From positions 29,850,023-29,914,022 of the forward strand of contig CM064632.1 in the NCBI GenBank assembly GCA_032717465.1: DNA of 64,000 nt, given 5' to 3'. Below, piece after piece: positions 1 to 11,329 of this stretch. The position numbers and the translations under genes were made by a program. The DNA is from Coenobita brevimanus (Eukaryota; Arthropoda; Malacostraca; Decapoda; Coenobitidae). The notes under the pieces were generated by a model. The model searched no databases. It was not told the DNA's origin and worked only from the letters and a program-made list of their open reading frames with translations. The number at the start of each line of letters is the position of its first letter. Position 1 is the first letter of the stretch.

Positions 1-326
1 CCCTCCCTCCTCCCATCCCTCTTCCTTTTCTCTTGTTTCTCCCCCTTACTTCATAGCTCTCTCTTACTTCCTGTTCATGTCTTTCCCTCCTCCTCCTCCA
101 TTACTTCTCCTTGTGTCGTACCCTCTTCATTTTCTTCCCTCACCCCCCACCCTGCACCAGCGTCCGACTTGAACTTTGTGCATCAGGGACCACCTGTCAT
201 GCTAACGCAAGGTTGTGTGTGTTGGAGGAGGGGGGGTACATGTGTAGTGTATGTATGCACACGTCGTTCACTATAAAAATCTTAAATAATTTGCGAGTCT
301 GTGCATATTGCTCTCCTACTGTGTGT

Positions 327-328
<2 letters not shown>
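1..328. other. pyrimidine-rich flank, no gene seen
   Basis: C/T-rich sequence to about position 170, then mixed sequence up to the TA repeat. The open frames here run into or through the TA repeat and show no recognisable domain. I see nothing else that can be supported. Confidence 0.6.

Positions 329-397
<69 letters not shown>
329..397. repeat. (TA)n microsatellite
   Basis: About 34 uninterrupted TA units. They lie at the 3' end of the minus-strand SINE-like element (398-790) and may be its simple-sequence tail. The TyrIle-repeat open frames across it are translation of the repeat. Confidence 0.95.
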
Positions 398-400
<3 letters not shown>

Positions 401-790
401 CTCTCCTCTCATCAGCCGTTTGAGTATCCACTGCAGGACCGGCCTATCCCAACCGAAGCGGGGACGATACAGCCAATGAATCTCTACCAAGTGGCATAGG
501 CTGTCTGGTAGAGATTATATGTAGGGTGAGAAGTGCTTGTAAATGTATTGTAGTGGCTTTGGATGTGTGTGTAGTCTGGGAACCAAGTGTAATCGGCCCG
601 CGGAAGCCTTCTGGGTGCAAGCATACTTTATAGTATGCGACACTGGTTCAACCACAGCACCTCTAATGTCCGCCAATGCAGTGCGTGGCCAGAAGAACGC
701 TTCCAAAGTTTTTTACCCTAGCGGGGCGCCAACCCTCGTTCTTCAGTGTCCGAAAACGCACACTTTACCACTGTACCACAGAGGCTTCTT
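398..790 (-). mobile_element. tRNA-derived SINE-like element
   Basis: Read on the minus strand, the head has an A-box-like TGGTACAGTGGT (complement of 767-778). About 32 bp further on is a B-box-like GGGTTGGCGCCCC (complement of 723-735). This is the order and spacing of an internal Pol III promoter in a tRNA-related SINE head. The body of roughly 320 bp is followed by the TA repeat at 329-397, which would be the tail. An 11-bp inverted repeat (479-489 with 505-515) can form a hairpin in the body. The B box departs from consensus at about two positions, so this is a degenerate head and not a working tRNA gene. The family is not recognised. The boundaries are approximate. Confidence 0.5.
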
Positions 791-803
791 TATATATATA
801 TAT

Positions 804-1595
804 TGTTACATAGCCTATGATTTCATCATCCTTTGTGTAATTTTAACGCACAGTATGCTGCATGTTTGATCACGAGCGTGTTCTGCCTCAGTCCCCCCCT
901 TCTACCGTTATAGTAGAGTAAGTCGTCCTTTCTGTTGTTCAGAGCAGGATTGTCAGCTCTTTGTCCTATAGGCTTCATTTGCGCGTCCTTCTTACAAGTT
1001 GTATCAAGCTCTGCCGGCCCCTATATAATGAGCTGTCTCTGCATCATTGCCACTTAGATCTGCTCCTCATTTTGTTCACATCCCTGTCCTCCCCTGTACA
1101 GTTATTATTATTGTGAGTGCTCAGAAAGTCTCCAACCATCTAGCAGCTGTGTAATTTGAGTATAAGTGTTATTACATTTTGTTCTTGTACTGTATAGCAT
1201 AAGGTGTTAATTTGTAGGCCTAGTAAGGTTCTTTTGTGATTAATGTAAAGTTTTATGGCAGCCAATCATTATTATTATTTTGTATCTGTAATAATTTATC
1301 TTGCATTAACTGAGCATTACCCAGTGTATTTTCATTTTATCAGGGCTGACTTAGATAAATTTACTCTTGCTAATTTCGTGTTAATAGAGGCTATTGCAGT
1401 TAACCATATATTTAACCTGTTTTTTGGCATTACATTATCCTTATGAGTCCTGAATGTTTTGTTGTTAGTTTGAGCATTAAACTTTAACTTGTAATTTTAC
1501 CTAACTCTTTGTTTTGAACCTGGAACTTTACGGGACAGTAGTGATTTTTAGTATTCTCACTTAAAGTGTACATTATCTTTCGCTGTTCCGTAACA
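804..1595 (+). repeat. 5' LTR of element A
   Basis: 792 bp, TGTTACATAG...CCGTAACA, nearly identical to 6366-7159. It contains a TATA-like CTATATAA (1021-1028). An ATTAAA near 1475 could serve as a poly(A) signal. That would give U3 from 804 to about 1050, R to about 1500, and a short U5. The U3/R/U5 limits are inferred. Confidence 0.95.
1021..1028 (+). promoter_or_regulatory. TATA-like box in element A LTR
   Basis: CTATATAA in a GC-rich context (GCCGGCCC just upstream), followed 17-30 bp downstream by a TCATTG sequence that could be an initiator. The same arrangement is kept in the 3' LTR at 6583-6590. Promoter function is inferred from position and motif only. Confidence 0.5.
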
Positions 1596-1675
1596 TAAAT
1601 TTGGCGACCTCTCATCAGGATATTAGGATATTATCATAAGGATATTGCTTGATATTTTGTGACTGTGATTTATTC
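1596..1675 (+). promoter_or_regulatory. primer-binding region and leader of element A
   Basis: The LTR is followed by TAAAT and then TTGGCGACCTCTCATCAGG (1601-1619). TGGCGACC just inside the 5' LTR has the form of a tRNA-complementary primer-binding site. I cannot assign the tRNA with certainty. The leader runs to the ATG pair at 1676 and 1679. Confidence 0.55.
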
Positions 1676-2500
1676 ATGATGTCTACTATTTCTACACTTG
1701 ATGAAGCCAAAGATTTTTTGTCAAATGTGCAAACAGTGTATGATGAAGAAAACAGAACAAAGAATGAACTTAAGCTTGTTGCTCAACAATTGGGAATTGC
1801 TGTTCGCTCTCATCATTCTAAAGATCAAATTGTTGACATGATTAATGAAAGCTTGTTTAATGTAACTCCTCCAAATGAGCAAACGCAGATTGAATTAGCT
1901 AAGTTACAGCTAGCCCTGCAGGAGGCTCGTGTGAAGGAAGCTGAATTTCAAGCACGTGCTAAGGAGGCTGAGTCTCAGGCTAAGGAGGCTTGTGTTAAGG
2001 AGGCAAATGCTCGTATTCAAGAGGCACAGGTACAGGCTCAGGCACAAATTGAACTTGCTAGGATTCAGGCAGACCATGAGTATCGCATGAAACAAGGTGG
2101 AACTGGATCATCTAGCTCTGATGATTTTGATGTGGCTAAAAATGTTAAACTTGTCCCTCCTTTTAATGAATCTGATTTAACAAAGTATTTTCAGTTGTTT
2201 GAGAGGGTAGCTACAGGTTTTAATTGGCCCAAGGAGTATTGGCCAGTACTCCTTCAAACTGTTCTCACCGGTAAAGCTCAAGTAACTTATGCATCTTTGC
2301 CTCAGGATCAATCTGATAATTATGATGTAGTTAAGAGCTTGATTCTTAAGGCCTATGAGCTTGTTCCTGAAGCCTATAGAGTAAAATTTAGGACAACTTA
2401 CAAGCAAGATAAGCAATCCCATGTTGAGTATGCAAAAATCAAAGAAGATCTGTTAGAGCAGTGGTTAAATTCTAAGAATGTGGATTCTGATTTTTGGTAA
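1676..2500 (+). pseudogene. element A gag, N-terminal part (broken)
   Basis: The structural protein of an LTR retrotransposon forms the virus-like particle in the cytoplasm. I take the ATG pair at 1676/1679, not the upstream in-frame ATG at 1649, because the Gag-like sequence starts there. Residues 1-60 form a short helical region with an L..VA..L...VR pattern, shared with element B. Residues about 73-140 are an Ala/Glu/Gln/Lys-rich coiled coil with repeated KEA blocks. A capsid-like region follows (VPPFNESDLTKYFQLFERVA). From about 2380 the sequence resembles a SCAN domain (QSHVEYAKIKEDLLEQWL). The frame ends at a stop at 2498-2500. The same protein continues in another frame from about 2495, after a T run at 2490-2494, so this is a one-base break inside Gag and not a natural gag end. 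Confidence 0.85.
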
Positions 2501-4028
2501 ATTTAAGCAGATGATTTTGCTGGAGGACTTCAAGAGGTGTATTAGTAAAGATGTAAGCCTATATCTTGATGAGAGAAGAATAGATAATTTGTCTGATGCT
2601 GCAGTTTTAGCTAATGAATATGTTCTCACTCACAAGAGATATTCTAAAGAAAAAGGGAAAGCTGAGAGTAAGTACGTTGCCTCTACTCAGAGTACAGGTA
2701 ACAGGAAAGAGAGTAAAGATGATGTTTCTCAGGAAGTAAATACCAGCTTCACCTCTAGATTTCAGAAAAGTAAATGTACTTATTGTAGTAAGCTTGGTCA
2801 TACTACGGAGAAATGTTTCAGGAGACAGCGTGATGTGAACAAAAAGGAGTCTTTAAATATTCAGTCAATTGGTCTAGTGTCCACTCTTGAGAGTTCCCAG
2901 AATTCTTTAACTGAGTTAACTGAACCTGCTTTGAGGGGTAACTTAAATTCTCATGATGGAGCTCCTCTTTTGAGCAGTAACGTGGGTGACACTCTCAAGA
3001 GTTCATGTGCTAATTTCCTGTCTGATGGTTTTGTCAGTCCTCTGGACAGTAATGACAGGAAATCAGTTAAAATATATCGTGATACAGGTGCTTGCCAATC
3101 CCTTATGCTGACAAGTGTTCTAGGCTCTAATGTTAATTCCTCTGATGAAACTGTAATCTTACAAGGTGTAGGGAATAATTACTTCTCTGTCCCTCTGTGC
3201 AGAGTGAATTTAGAGTCTGGTTTTGTTAATGGTTCCGTTATGGTTGGGTTGGTTGAGACACTCCCAATGTCAGGTGTAACTTTCTTACTTGGAAATGATA
3301 TTGGTGGAAGTCAAGTGTGTCCAGCTCCTCAGTTGTCTAGTGAGCCAGTGGCTGCGTCCCAGGATTGTGGTGTCCCTGATGTGTTCCCTGCATGTGCTGC
3401 CACTAGGGCTAAGTCTAAAGTTACTGGTGATTTAGAGGATAATGATGATGATGATGTTATCCTAGCTGACACTTTTCTTGCTAATTTGGACCACTCACCA
3501 GATGAGGCAGTACCCCGTAGTGTTGATAATTTGTCTCGTCAAGAGTTGGTTGAGTTGCAGGTTGCTGACCCTGAGTTGAAAGGTCTAGCTAACTCTGCTT
3601 GCAGTGAGGAAGAGTCAGCTGGTGCTTCTACTTGTTATTATGTAAAGTCAGGAGTACTTATGAGGAAGTGGAGACCCCCAACAGCATCAGCCGACTGTGA
3701 ATGGGAGGTTGTACATCAAATTGTCATCCCTCGTGTTTGTAGGCAGGATATCATTAGAGTGGCTCATGATTCCAGTTTGGCAGGACACCTTGGAGTGAGG
3801 AAGACTGTGGCACGCATTTTGAAACACTTCTACTGGCCAGGTATCTTCAGGGATGTTTCCTGGTATTGTAAGTCTTGTCACACCTGTCAAGTTGTGGGGA
3901 AGTGTAATCAGACCGAAGAGGTTGCACCTCTAGTTCCCATTCCTCCTTTTGAGGCGCCTTTCACCCGTATGTTGGTGGATATTGTGGGCCTCTTCCTAAG
4001 ACTTCTTCAGGATTTTCTTATGTGTTGA
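2478..4028 (+). pseudogene. element A gag C-terminus, protease and integrase N-terminus (broken)
   Basis: The ATG at 2478 is only the ORF's first Met; meaningful sequence starts at about 2495. In order: second half of the SCAN-like region (ILLEDFKRCI, LANEYVLTHK); a CCHC zinc knuckle CX2CX4HX4C at 2775-2816, which binds genomic RNA; an aspartic protease with the catalytic triad DTGA at 3081-3092 (residues 202-205); an acidic linker (DDDDD near 3440); then the integrase HHCC zinc-binding domain (His at about residues 430 and 437, CKSCHTC at about 3870-3890). The first catalytic Asp of the integrase core is in LVDIVG (Asp codon 3978-3980). A one-base loss near 3985-3992 shifts the frame, and the core continues in the 4022-6304 frame. 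Gag, protease and integrase share one frame here, so no programmed frameshift is evident between them. Confidence 0.88.
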
Positions 4029-6304
4029 CCCTGATTGATATGGCTACTCGTTATCCTGAAGCCATTCCACTTAGAAATATCTCAGCAAAGAACGTGGTTA
4101 AGGAAATGCTAGGGTTCTTCACAAAGTTTGGTCTGCCCAAGGAGGTACAGTCAGACCGGGGAAGTAATTTCATGTCAAATGTTTTCAAGCAGTCTCTGAA
4201 AGAGTTGGGCATCACCCAGATCACGTCTTCAGCTTACCATCCCCAGACCCAAGGAGCGTTGGAGAGATATCATCAAACACTCAAATCGATGCTCAAGAAA
4301 TACTGTTTGGAACATCAGAAAGACTGGGATAAAGGTCTTCCATTCGTTGTGTTTGCCGCAAGAGAATCTCCAAATGAATCACTGGGCTTCTCACCTTTTG
4401 AACTACTGTTTGGCCATGAAGTAAGAGGACCCCTTAAGTTACTCAAGGAATGCTGGCTGTCGGAGGAAGATGACGTCAACCTGCTGGAGTATGTGATGAA
4501 GTTCAAAGAACGGCTGTCCACTGCTTTACAGCTGGCGAGAGAGAATTTAGGAGCTGCTCAGGAGAAGATGAAGACTTGGTATGATAAGAAGTCCAGGTTA
4601 CGCCACTTTCAGCCAGGAGATCAGGTTTTGATTCTGCTACCAGTTCATGGGCAACCTCTTCAAGCCAAGTTTAGTGGTCCTTATTTCGTGGAGAAGAAAC
4701 TCAGTGATGTCAACTATGTCATCGCCACACCAGATCGTAGAAAGAACAAGCAACTATGTCACATCAACATGCTAAAGTTATATCACAGGCGGGACGAAAA
4801 TAACCAAGTCTGCACTGTAGCTGTTCCACCCGAGTCTGCAAGTGAAGCTCTCCCATGCAGCACGAGCCTGAGTGATAGTTTGGGGAAGAATCCTGATATC
4901 ATGAATGATCTCCAGACTAAGCTTTCTCATCTACCTCCCAAGGAAAGGCAGGAGTTTTCGGCATTACTGCAGGAGTACCCGCAAGTGTTCCATGCTACTC
5001 CAGGAAGAACCACTGTGTTGATGCATGATGTCGATGTTGGAGACGCAAAGCCAATTAAACTGCCTCCTTACCGTGTGAACCCAGTGAAAGTTCCTCTCAT
5101 CCAGAAGGAGCTTGGCTACCTGTTGAACCACAAGATGATTGAGCCCTGTCAGAGCGAGTGGAGTTCTCCTGTCACTCTAGTCCCTAAGCCAGGTGGGTCA
5201 CAGCGGCTTTGCATCGACTACAGACGTGTTAATCAGATAACCAAAACAGACACTTACCCTCTCCCTCGTGTGGAAGATTGCATAGACAAGATCGGAAAGG
5301 CTAGGTACATAAGTAAGTTTGATTTGTTAAAGGGAGACTGGCAAGTACCTATGACTGAACGTGCTAGGGAGATCTCATGTTTTGTAACACTAGGAAAGAC
5401 TTTTGCATGTTCCGTAATGCCGTATGGTATGAAGAATGCACCAGCCACATTTCAGAAGCTCATGAATGTTGTAACAGAGGGTTTGGCAGGGTGTGTTGTT
5501 TATATTGATGATGTATTAATCTTCAGTGACAACTGGAAAGATCACCTATGCCATGTCAGTAAATTTCTTGAGCATTTAGTTCAGGCTAATCTTGTAGCTA
5601 ATTTATCAAAGTGTGAGTTTGGTCAAGCTAAAGTTCAGTACCTTGGGTACGTAATTGGTGATGGACATGTTGCACCACCAGGAGCTAAGGTTCAGGTTAT
5701 AAGTGATCTTCCCAGACCTAAAAGTAGGAAAGAGCTACAAAGATTTTTGGGAATGGTAGGTTATTACAGGAGATTTGTTCTTAACTTTTCTATTCTTGTA
5801 TCACCACTTACAGACCTACTGGAAAAGGGAGTTAAATTTGTCTGGACCGATAACTGTGAATCCTCTTTCAACAAACTTAAAGCTATTCTATTAAGTCAGC
5901 CAGTGCTCGCTACTCCAAATTTTGCTAAGCCTTTTAAGATGGCTGTTGATGCAAGTGATACAGGAGCTGGGGCTGTTTTGCTGCAAGAGGATGATCAGGG
6001 TATTGAACACCCTGTATCTTATTACAGTAAGAAGTTCACTCCACCTCAAAAGAACTACTCAACTATTGAGAAAGAGCTTTTGGCCTTGATTTTGGTTTTA
6101 CAGCATTTTTCATTTTATTTGTGTTCTGGTTTTGACCCCATAGTCATTTATACCGATCATAACCCACTGAAATTCCTTAGTAAGTTTAAAGATAAAAATC
6201 AGAGATTGACAAGATGGAGTCCACTTCTTCAGGAGTATTCATTAGACATACAACATGTCAAGGGGAAAGAAAATGTTATTGCAGATTGCTTATCTAGACT
6301 TTAG
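4022..6304 (+). pseudogene. element A pol: integrase core, then reverse transcriptase and RNase H
   Basis: An uninterrupted 760-codon frame. The integrase core continues from the preceding frame: second catalytic Asp in QSDRGSNF (4154-4156) and Glu in GALERYHQT (4262-4264), a D-35-E spacing. A GPY/F-type C-terminal module (FSGPYFVEKKLS) lies near 4670-4700. A linker leads into the reverse transcriptase: WSSPVTLVPKP, LCIDYRRVN, the first catalytic Asp in SKFDLLKG, and the YIDD box at 5501-5512 (residues 494-497). The connection region has LGYVIG and FLGMVGYYRRF. RNase H starts at VDASDTGAGA (Asp 5948-5950), with Glu in TIEKEL (6068-6070) and Asp in YTDHNPL. The frame stops at 6304, 61 bp before the 3' LTR. 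Integrase before reverse transcriptase is the key oddity. The ATG at 4022 is only the first Met after the break; the natural protein would begin upstream. Confidence 0.93.
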
Positions 6305-6354
6305 ACAGATTGTTTTAGAGTAATAAGAAATTTCCTTTGTAAATTTCTTTTTCT

Positions 6355-6365
6355 TTGTGGGGAGG
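6355..6365 (+). promoter_or_regulatory. polypurine tract of element A
   Basis: Purine-rich TGTGGGGAGG lies directly against the 3' LTR start, where plus-strand DNA synthesis would be primed. Confidence 0.75.
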
Positions 6366-7260
<895 letters not shown>

Positions 7261-8170
7261 GTATGTATATGTATGTGTGTGTGAGTGTGTGTGCGCGCGC
7301 GCTTTGAGTACATAATAGGTGCAGAAAAGATTTGGGGGAATCCGTGTACCGTTCAGTATATATTTTGGTCATTGCTGTGTAGTAAGCGTATCGGTAATTG
7401 CCACTTCCATAATTGTCACTCCAGACTATGATGTCCATTACAAACGATACATTATTATAACAGGATCAGTGCAGTGCGTCGCACAGCAGTCATAATTATA
7501 CATGCAGTATATTACAACACAAAAGAATGTCACTTTTCAGTACATGTCCCAAGTCCTGTATTAACCCTAATTAATACTATAATTTAACCCCTTTAGCCCA
7601 GGACATGATCTTCTGCCTGGTCTTGCTACCACCTGAGTATTTTGTTAGTTTAAAGACCTTTTATGCTGGAGGACTTTAATGGAGACTTTTTCTTGGTAAC
7701 TCTAAACTGTGAGAGGTTTTCCCAGAGTTAAAAAAAGATACTGTCTAGCGCTAGCAAGAATAAAAAGGAAAATTATCGCCTGAGACATCGTTTTTCCCGT
7801 TTACCCCATTAGAGCGGTGGAAATGGCAGCCTTTGACAGCCATTCCTAAACTGAGTAATATCATGTAGCGATAGAGGAAATAAGAAGTTACTGTAAATGT
7901 TTCCGTCGCTAGAGTGATAATGAATACGTTAATATATTTATTTAGTGGAGGCTTTATAACGCCGAAATTACAAGAGGCGAGTCGTAAAAAAATCATTAGA
8001 CAAGATTTCCAAGGTCGTTAGAGGGATAATTATTGTTCCCAGTTACAGTCCATTATGAGGCAGTGAGAATAGTGTCCTTTGAGGTCGTCACTTTGGAGAC
8101 TGAGTGGCGATGGAAATTTACACTGTGATTAAGCAGTTAGTGTTTTATTGTGTGACCTAGTGCTGTATAA

Positions 8171-8172
<2 letters not shown>
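7261..8172. other. non-coding mosaic, no gene seen
   Basis: A short GT/GC stretch (7262-7303) is followed by mixed sequence. 7600-7720 is a degenerate piece of the MITE-3 family (TTGCTACCACCTGAGTATTT start, AACTCTAAACTG end). Short open frames here have no recognisable domain. Confidence 0.5.

Positions 8173-8232
<60 letters not shown>
8173..8232. repeat. (GA)n microsatellite
   Basis: About 30 perfect GA units; the Ser/Leu-rich minus-strand frame across it is repeat translation. Confidence 0.95.
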
Positions 8233-8235
<3 letters not shown>

Positions 8236-8339
8236 AATGACAGGATGTGAATCAGGTGAACGAGAGCAAAAAAAATAAGATGGGGGATGAGGCCGGCTGA
8301 GATCGTCTTGTACGTTATTCGTGCGTAGAATGGTGATAC

Positions 8340-8445
8340 TAGAGTGATGTAAGTAACTAGAAGAAGACGGCAGTGTGTAATAAGCAAAGTAAATCGCTTA
8401 GGAAGAGGTGTTAGGGAGCTTCCTTAACCTGTGAGAGTAGCGACC
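8340..8445. mobile_element. MITE-2 fragment
   Basis: Carries AAATCGCTTAGGAAGAGGTG and GGGAGCTTCCTTAACC, the outer arm of the MITE-2 family whose complete copies are at 23673-23896 and 26268-26515. The opposite arm is not recognisable here. Confidence 0.55.
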
Positions 8446-8789
8446 TAACCCTTTTATTCTTGAGACGTATTTCATCCTTAATTTTTGCTGTAACAAGGCG
8501 ATTTTTTCAGATCAGGTTATATTTTTCTACCTGGAGGGGTTAGGTACGACTTTCATTTACTCTTTCACACGTAAAAGTCTCTCATGTGTAAATTAAATTA
8601 CCTGGATGTTGCATAGCTTAGACAACAACATGTGTGATCAGAGTGAAGGGGATAAATTATTTGTGTTTGGTCACTTTAATGTTCATTCAGGTTTGATTTT
8701 GAAATGTCTGTTTGCTGTATGAGTGAAGAAAATATAACCAAGCCTTCGTTACACTAGTTCAGCTTAGGTTATACATCAGCACGACCCTT

Positions 8790-9290
8790 GAGTAGTCACG
8801 AAGAAGTGCTATATAAACATGACCTTAATCCATCTCTGCATCTCGAATGCTGCAGAGTACTAATAGATTAACACGAGAATGATGCTAGTCACGAAGAGGA
8901 GCAATGGAAACGACTTAAAGTGTCATCTCTCCAACTCTAAAGCTGGGATGTAACATTGGATTAACATTATATGATGCTAGTCATGAAGAAGTGCAATGAA
9001 ATCGCCCTAAAATTGTCATCTCTCCTTCTTGAATGCTGCGATGTTACGGTAAATGAACACTGGAAAATGATGCTAGTCACAAAGAAGTACTATGGAGACG
9101 ACCTTAATTTGCCCTATCTCCATTAGAAAGCTGCGAGGTAACAAGAGATTAACATCAAATATGAAGGTAGTAACGAAGAAGTGCTATATAAATGTGACCT
9201 AGAACTGCCGTCTGTCGCCCAGAGCTGCGATGGAACAGTAGATTAACACTAGAATATGATGTTAAAATAGTCGTGCCTTACCTAAATAAA
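8790..9290. repeat. 94-bp tandem array derived from MITE-1 interior
   Basis: About five degenerate units of 92-96 bp. The phase marker GATGCTAGTCACGAAG and its variants falls at 8881, 8973, 9069 and 9163. Each unit also has a CATCTCTCC block, an AAAGCTGCGATGTAAC block and a TAGATTAACACTAGAATATG block. The same blocks occur once, in the same order, inside the MITE-1 copy at 40847-41024. The array therefore looks like internal MITE-1 sequence amplified in tandem without the terminal repeats. Confidence 0.75.
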
Positions 9291-10054
9291 ATATAAAACT
9301 ATTTTTTTTATATCTATCAGAAAAGGAAAATCGTTTTTAGTTTGTTTTTTTCTGACTGAAACAGGTGGCCATTAGCCAGAATTAAATACGAAACTGCTGT
9401 CTGTGGTACCATTTTTTAATACACGGAAGAGTGTAGAAGAACAGCTGAATGAAATCGTCTGTCTGTAGTTGGAATTATGTATGAGAATAGCTGAATAAAT
9501 CGTCAGTGAATGAAATCGTCTGTCTGTAGTTGGAATTATGAGAATGGGTCAATAAAATCGTCTTCTTATATATATAATTATATATAAAAACAGCTGTATA
9601 AAACCGTGATTCGTTAGCTGATATTAAAAAGGAATTCAAGACTTTTCGTAGTGGATGTGACAGATTAGGAAAAAATAATGGAAAGATTAAATTCCCTCGT
9701 GTTAGCTGGAAGTAAAAAAAAATTGGCTTCATGGAATATTATAAGAACAGTTTAAAAATTACCCAGTGCAGTAAAATAGGAAACAGTGATTTTTTTCCAC
9801 TTCGGGTTCTTGGAAGATTAGGACGACCAGCTGAATGAAAGCCTTAGACGTTACTGCCAACCAAGACCTTTAAGTTGTGGATGCGCCAAGACTGAAAGGA
9901 ATATCAGGATAAAATCGTAAGACAATAGCAGAAGTAAGACCGAGATTTATCGAACCATTTGTGGGAGGAGAATGAACGCAAGAAGTTAAGGAGAAGCAGC
10001 TGAAAAAAAGCAATTGAAATCTCCAGGAGTTAGCTAGAGTAAAATACAAAGCCT

Positions 10055-10056
<2 letters not shown>
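9291..10056. other. AT-rich non-coding block with a 34-bp direct repeat
   Basis: A GAATGAAATCGTCTGTCTGT...GAATTATG segment occurs twice (about 9447-9480 and 9508-9541). GAAATCGTCTG is also the terminal motif of MITE-3, so this is probably a rearranged MITE-3 cluster. No gene seen. Confidence 0.5.
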
Positions 10057-10100
<44 letters not shown>

Positions 10101-10212
10101 TATCTCGCGCATGATTAGGACTTTCTAAATCCCTCACTGCTTACTCCACTTGAAAATAAACTCGGCCGTCTTGAGTAAGTCCAAAGCACCTGCGGTCTTT
10201 ATAACATTCCCC

Positions 10213-10254
<42 letters not shown>

Positions 10255-10960
10255 GTTTTCTTTTCTGCCTCCTTTTCCCTCCTTTTCCTCGCTTCCTACC
10301 CTCACCCTCTCTTCCGTATCATTTCTCTTTCTCTCCAGTTTCACCTTATTTCCCTTGCCTTCTTATCACACCCATTCTCTTTTTCTCTTCTTTCTCTTTT
10401 CCCTTTCTTCTTCCTTTTCTATCTCTTTCCCATTTACTTCTATTTCTCGCTCTTCTCTCTGGTCTCCATCTCTTGCCTCCGCTATTGCATTTTTCTCCTT
10501 CCTATCCCTTTTCTTTTTCTCTCGTTCTTCTCTCTTCTCCCTCCGCCATTTCTCTCCTCCTTTCTTCTCGCTTCTCCATTTTTCTCCTTTTTCCTCTATT
10601 TCTGTCAACTCTCTCCTGCATTTATCTCCTCCCACCTTCAGTTTTCTCCTCATCCATTTCTCTGTTTCTCCTCTCTTCCTACTCCTCTCCCTGTCGCCTC
10701 TTTCTCACCCCTTTCTCTTCTCTCTTCTTCCTTCTCCATTTCTTTCTTCCTCTCTTCTTCATCTTCCACCTGTCCCTCTCCCACACCAATTTCTCTTCTC
10801 TCTTCTCCCTCCTCCATGTCTTTCCTTCTCCTCTCTTCTCCCTCTTTCTCACCCTTCTCTCTTTTTCTCTCTTCTCTCTCCTCCATTTCTCTCCTCCTCC
10901 CTTCTCCCTCTTCCCCCTGTCTCCTCTGCCTCACCCTCCTCTCTTCTGCAGCCGCCGTGA
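10057..10960. repeat. (GA)n followed by a long polypyrimidine tract
   Basis: GA repeat 10057-10097, CT repeat 10214-10251, then nearly pure C/T to about 10960 on the plus strand. Overlapping Ser/Phe/Leu-rich frames on plus and Arg/Glu/Lys-rich frames on minus follow from composition. The strand asymmetry over about 700 bp could adopt triplex (H-DNA) structures; that is inference. Confidence 0.85.
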
Positions 10961-11160
10961 ATAATTCCCAGCGTGTTGATGGACATAAGCTGGCAGGAGG
11001 AGCATTTGCTGCTGGTGGGGAGGCAAACAGAGGCGTTTATGTGTTGATTGTGTGTGCTGGTGTTTGAGGATGGAGGTGTTCTGTGTTCTTCTGGTTATTG
11101 TGCCTGTGGGTGTGTTTGTGGAAAGTAGTTTATGTGTTTGTGTTGATATGTTAACAGTAA

Positions 11161-11164
11161 TGTG

Positions 11165-11230
<66 letters not shown>
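11161..11230. repeat. (TG)n microsatellite
   Basis: About 35 TG units with one interruption (TTTG near 11179), inside a generally GT-rich stretch from 11040. Confidence 0.95.
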
Positions 11231-11231
<1 letters not shown>

Positions 11232-11329
11232 AAAGCAGTTTATGTGTTTGAGCTGATAGTTGTGTTGTTAGAGTGGTATTGGTTGCCAGTGTTCTTGTGT
11301 GTTGACAGGGTGTAGGTGTGTGGGCGTTG

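Noticed and set aside
699..787. Functional tRNA gene on the minus strand
   Set aside because: A and B boxes are present, but the B box is off consensus, a clean cloverleaf cannot be drawn, and the head runs into a SINE body.
1255..1446. 63-codon frame present in both LTRs of element A
   Set aside because: It recurs only because the LTRs are direct repeats; no domain, and no reason to expect an LTR-encoded protein.
10150..11067. 305-codon plus-strand frame, Ser/Phe/Leu-rich
   Set aside because: It lies in a polypyrimidine tract; TCT/TTC/CTC codons leave no stops. Overlapping frames on the same strand and the opposite strand are equally open. No domain, no conserved motif.
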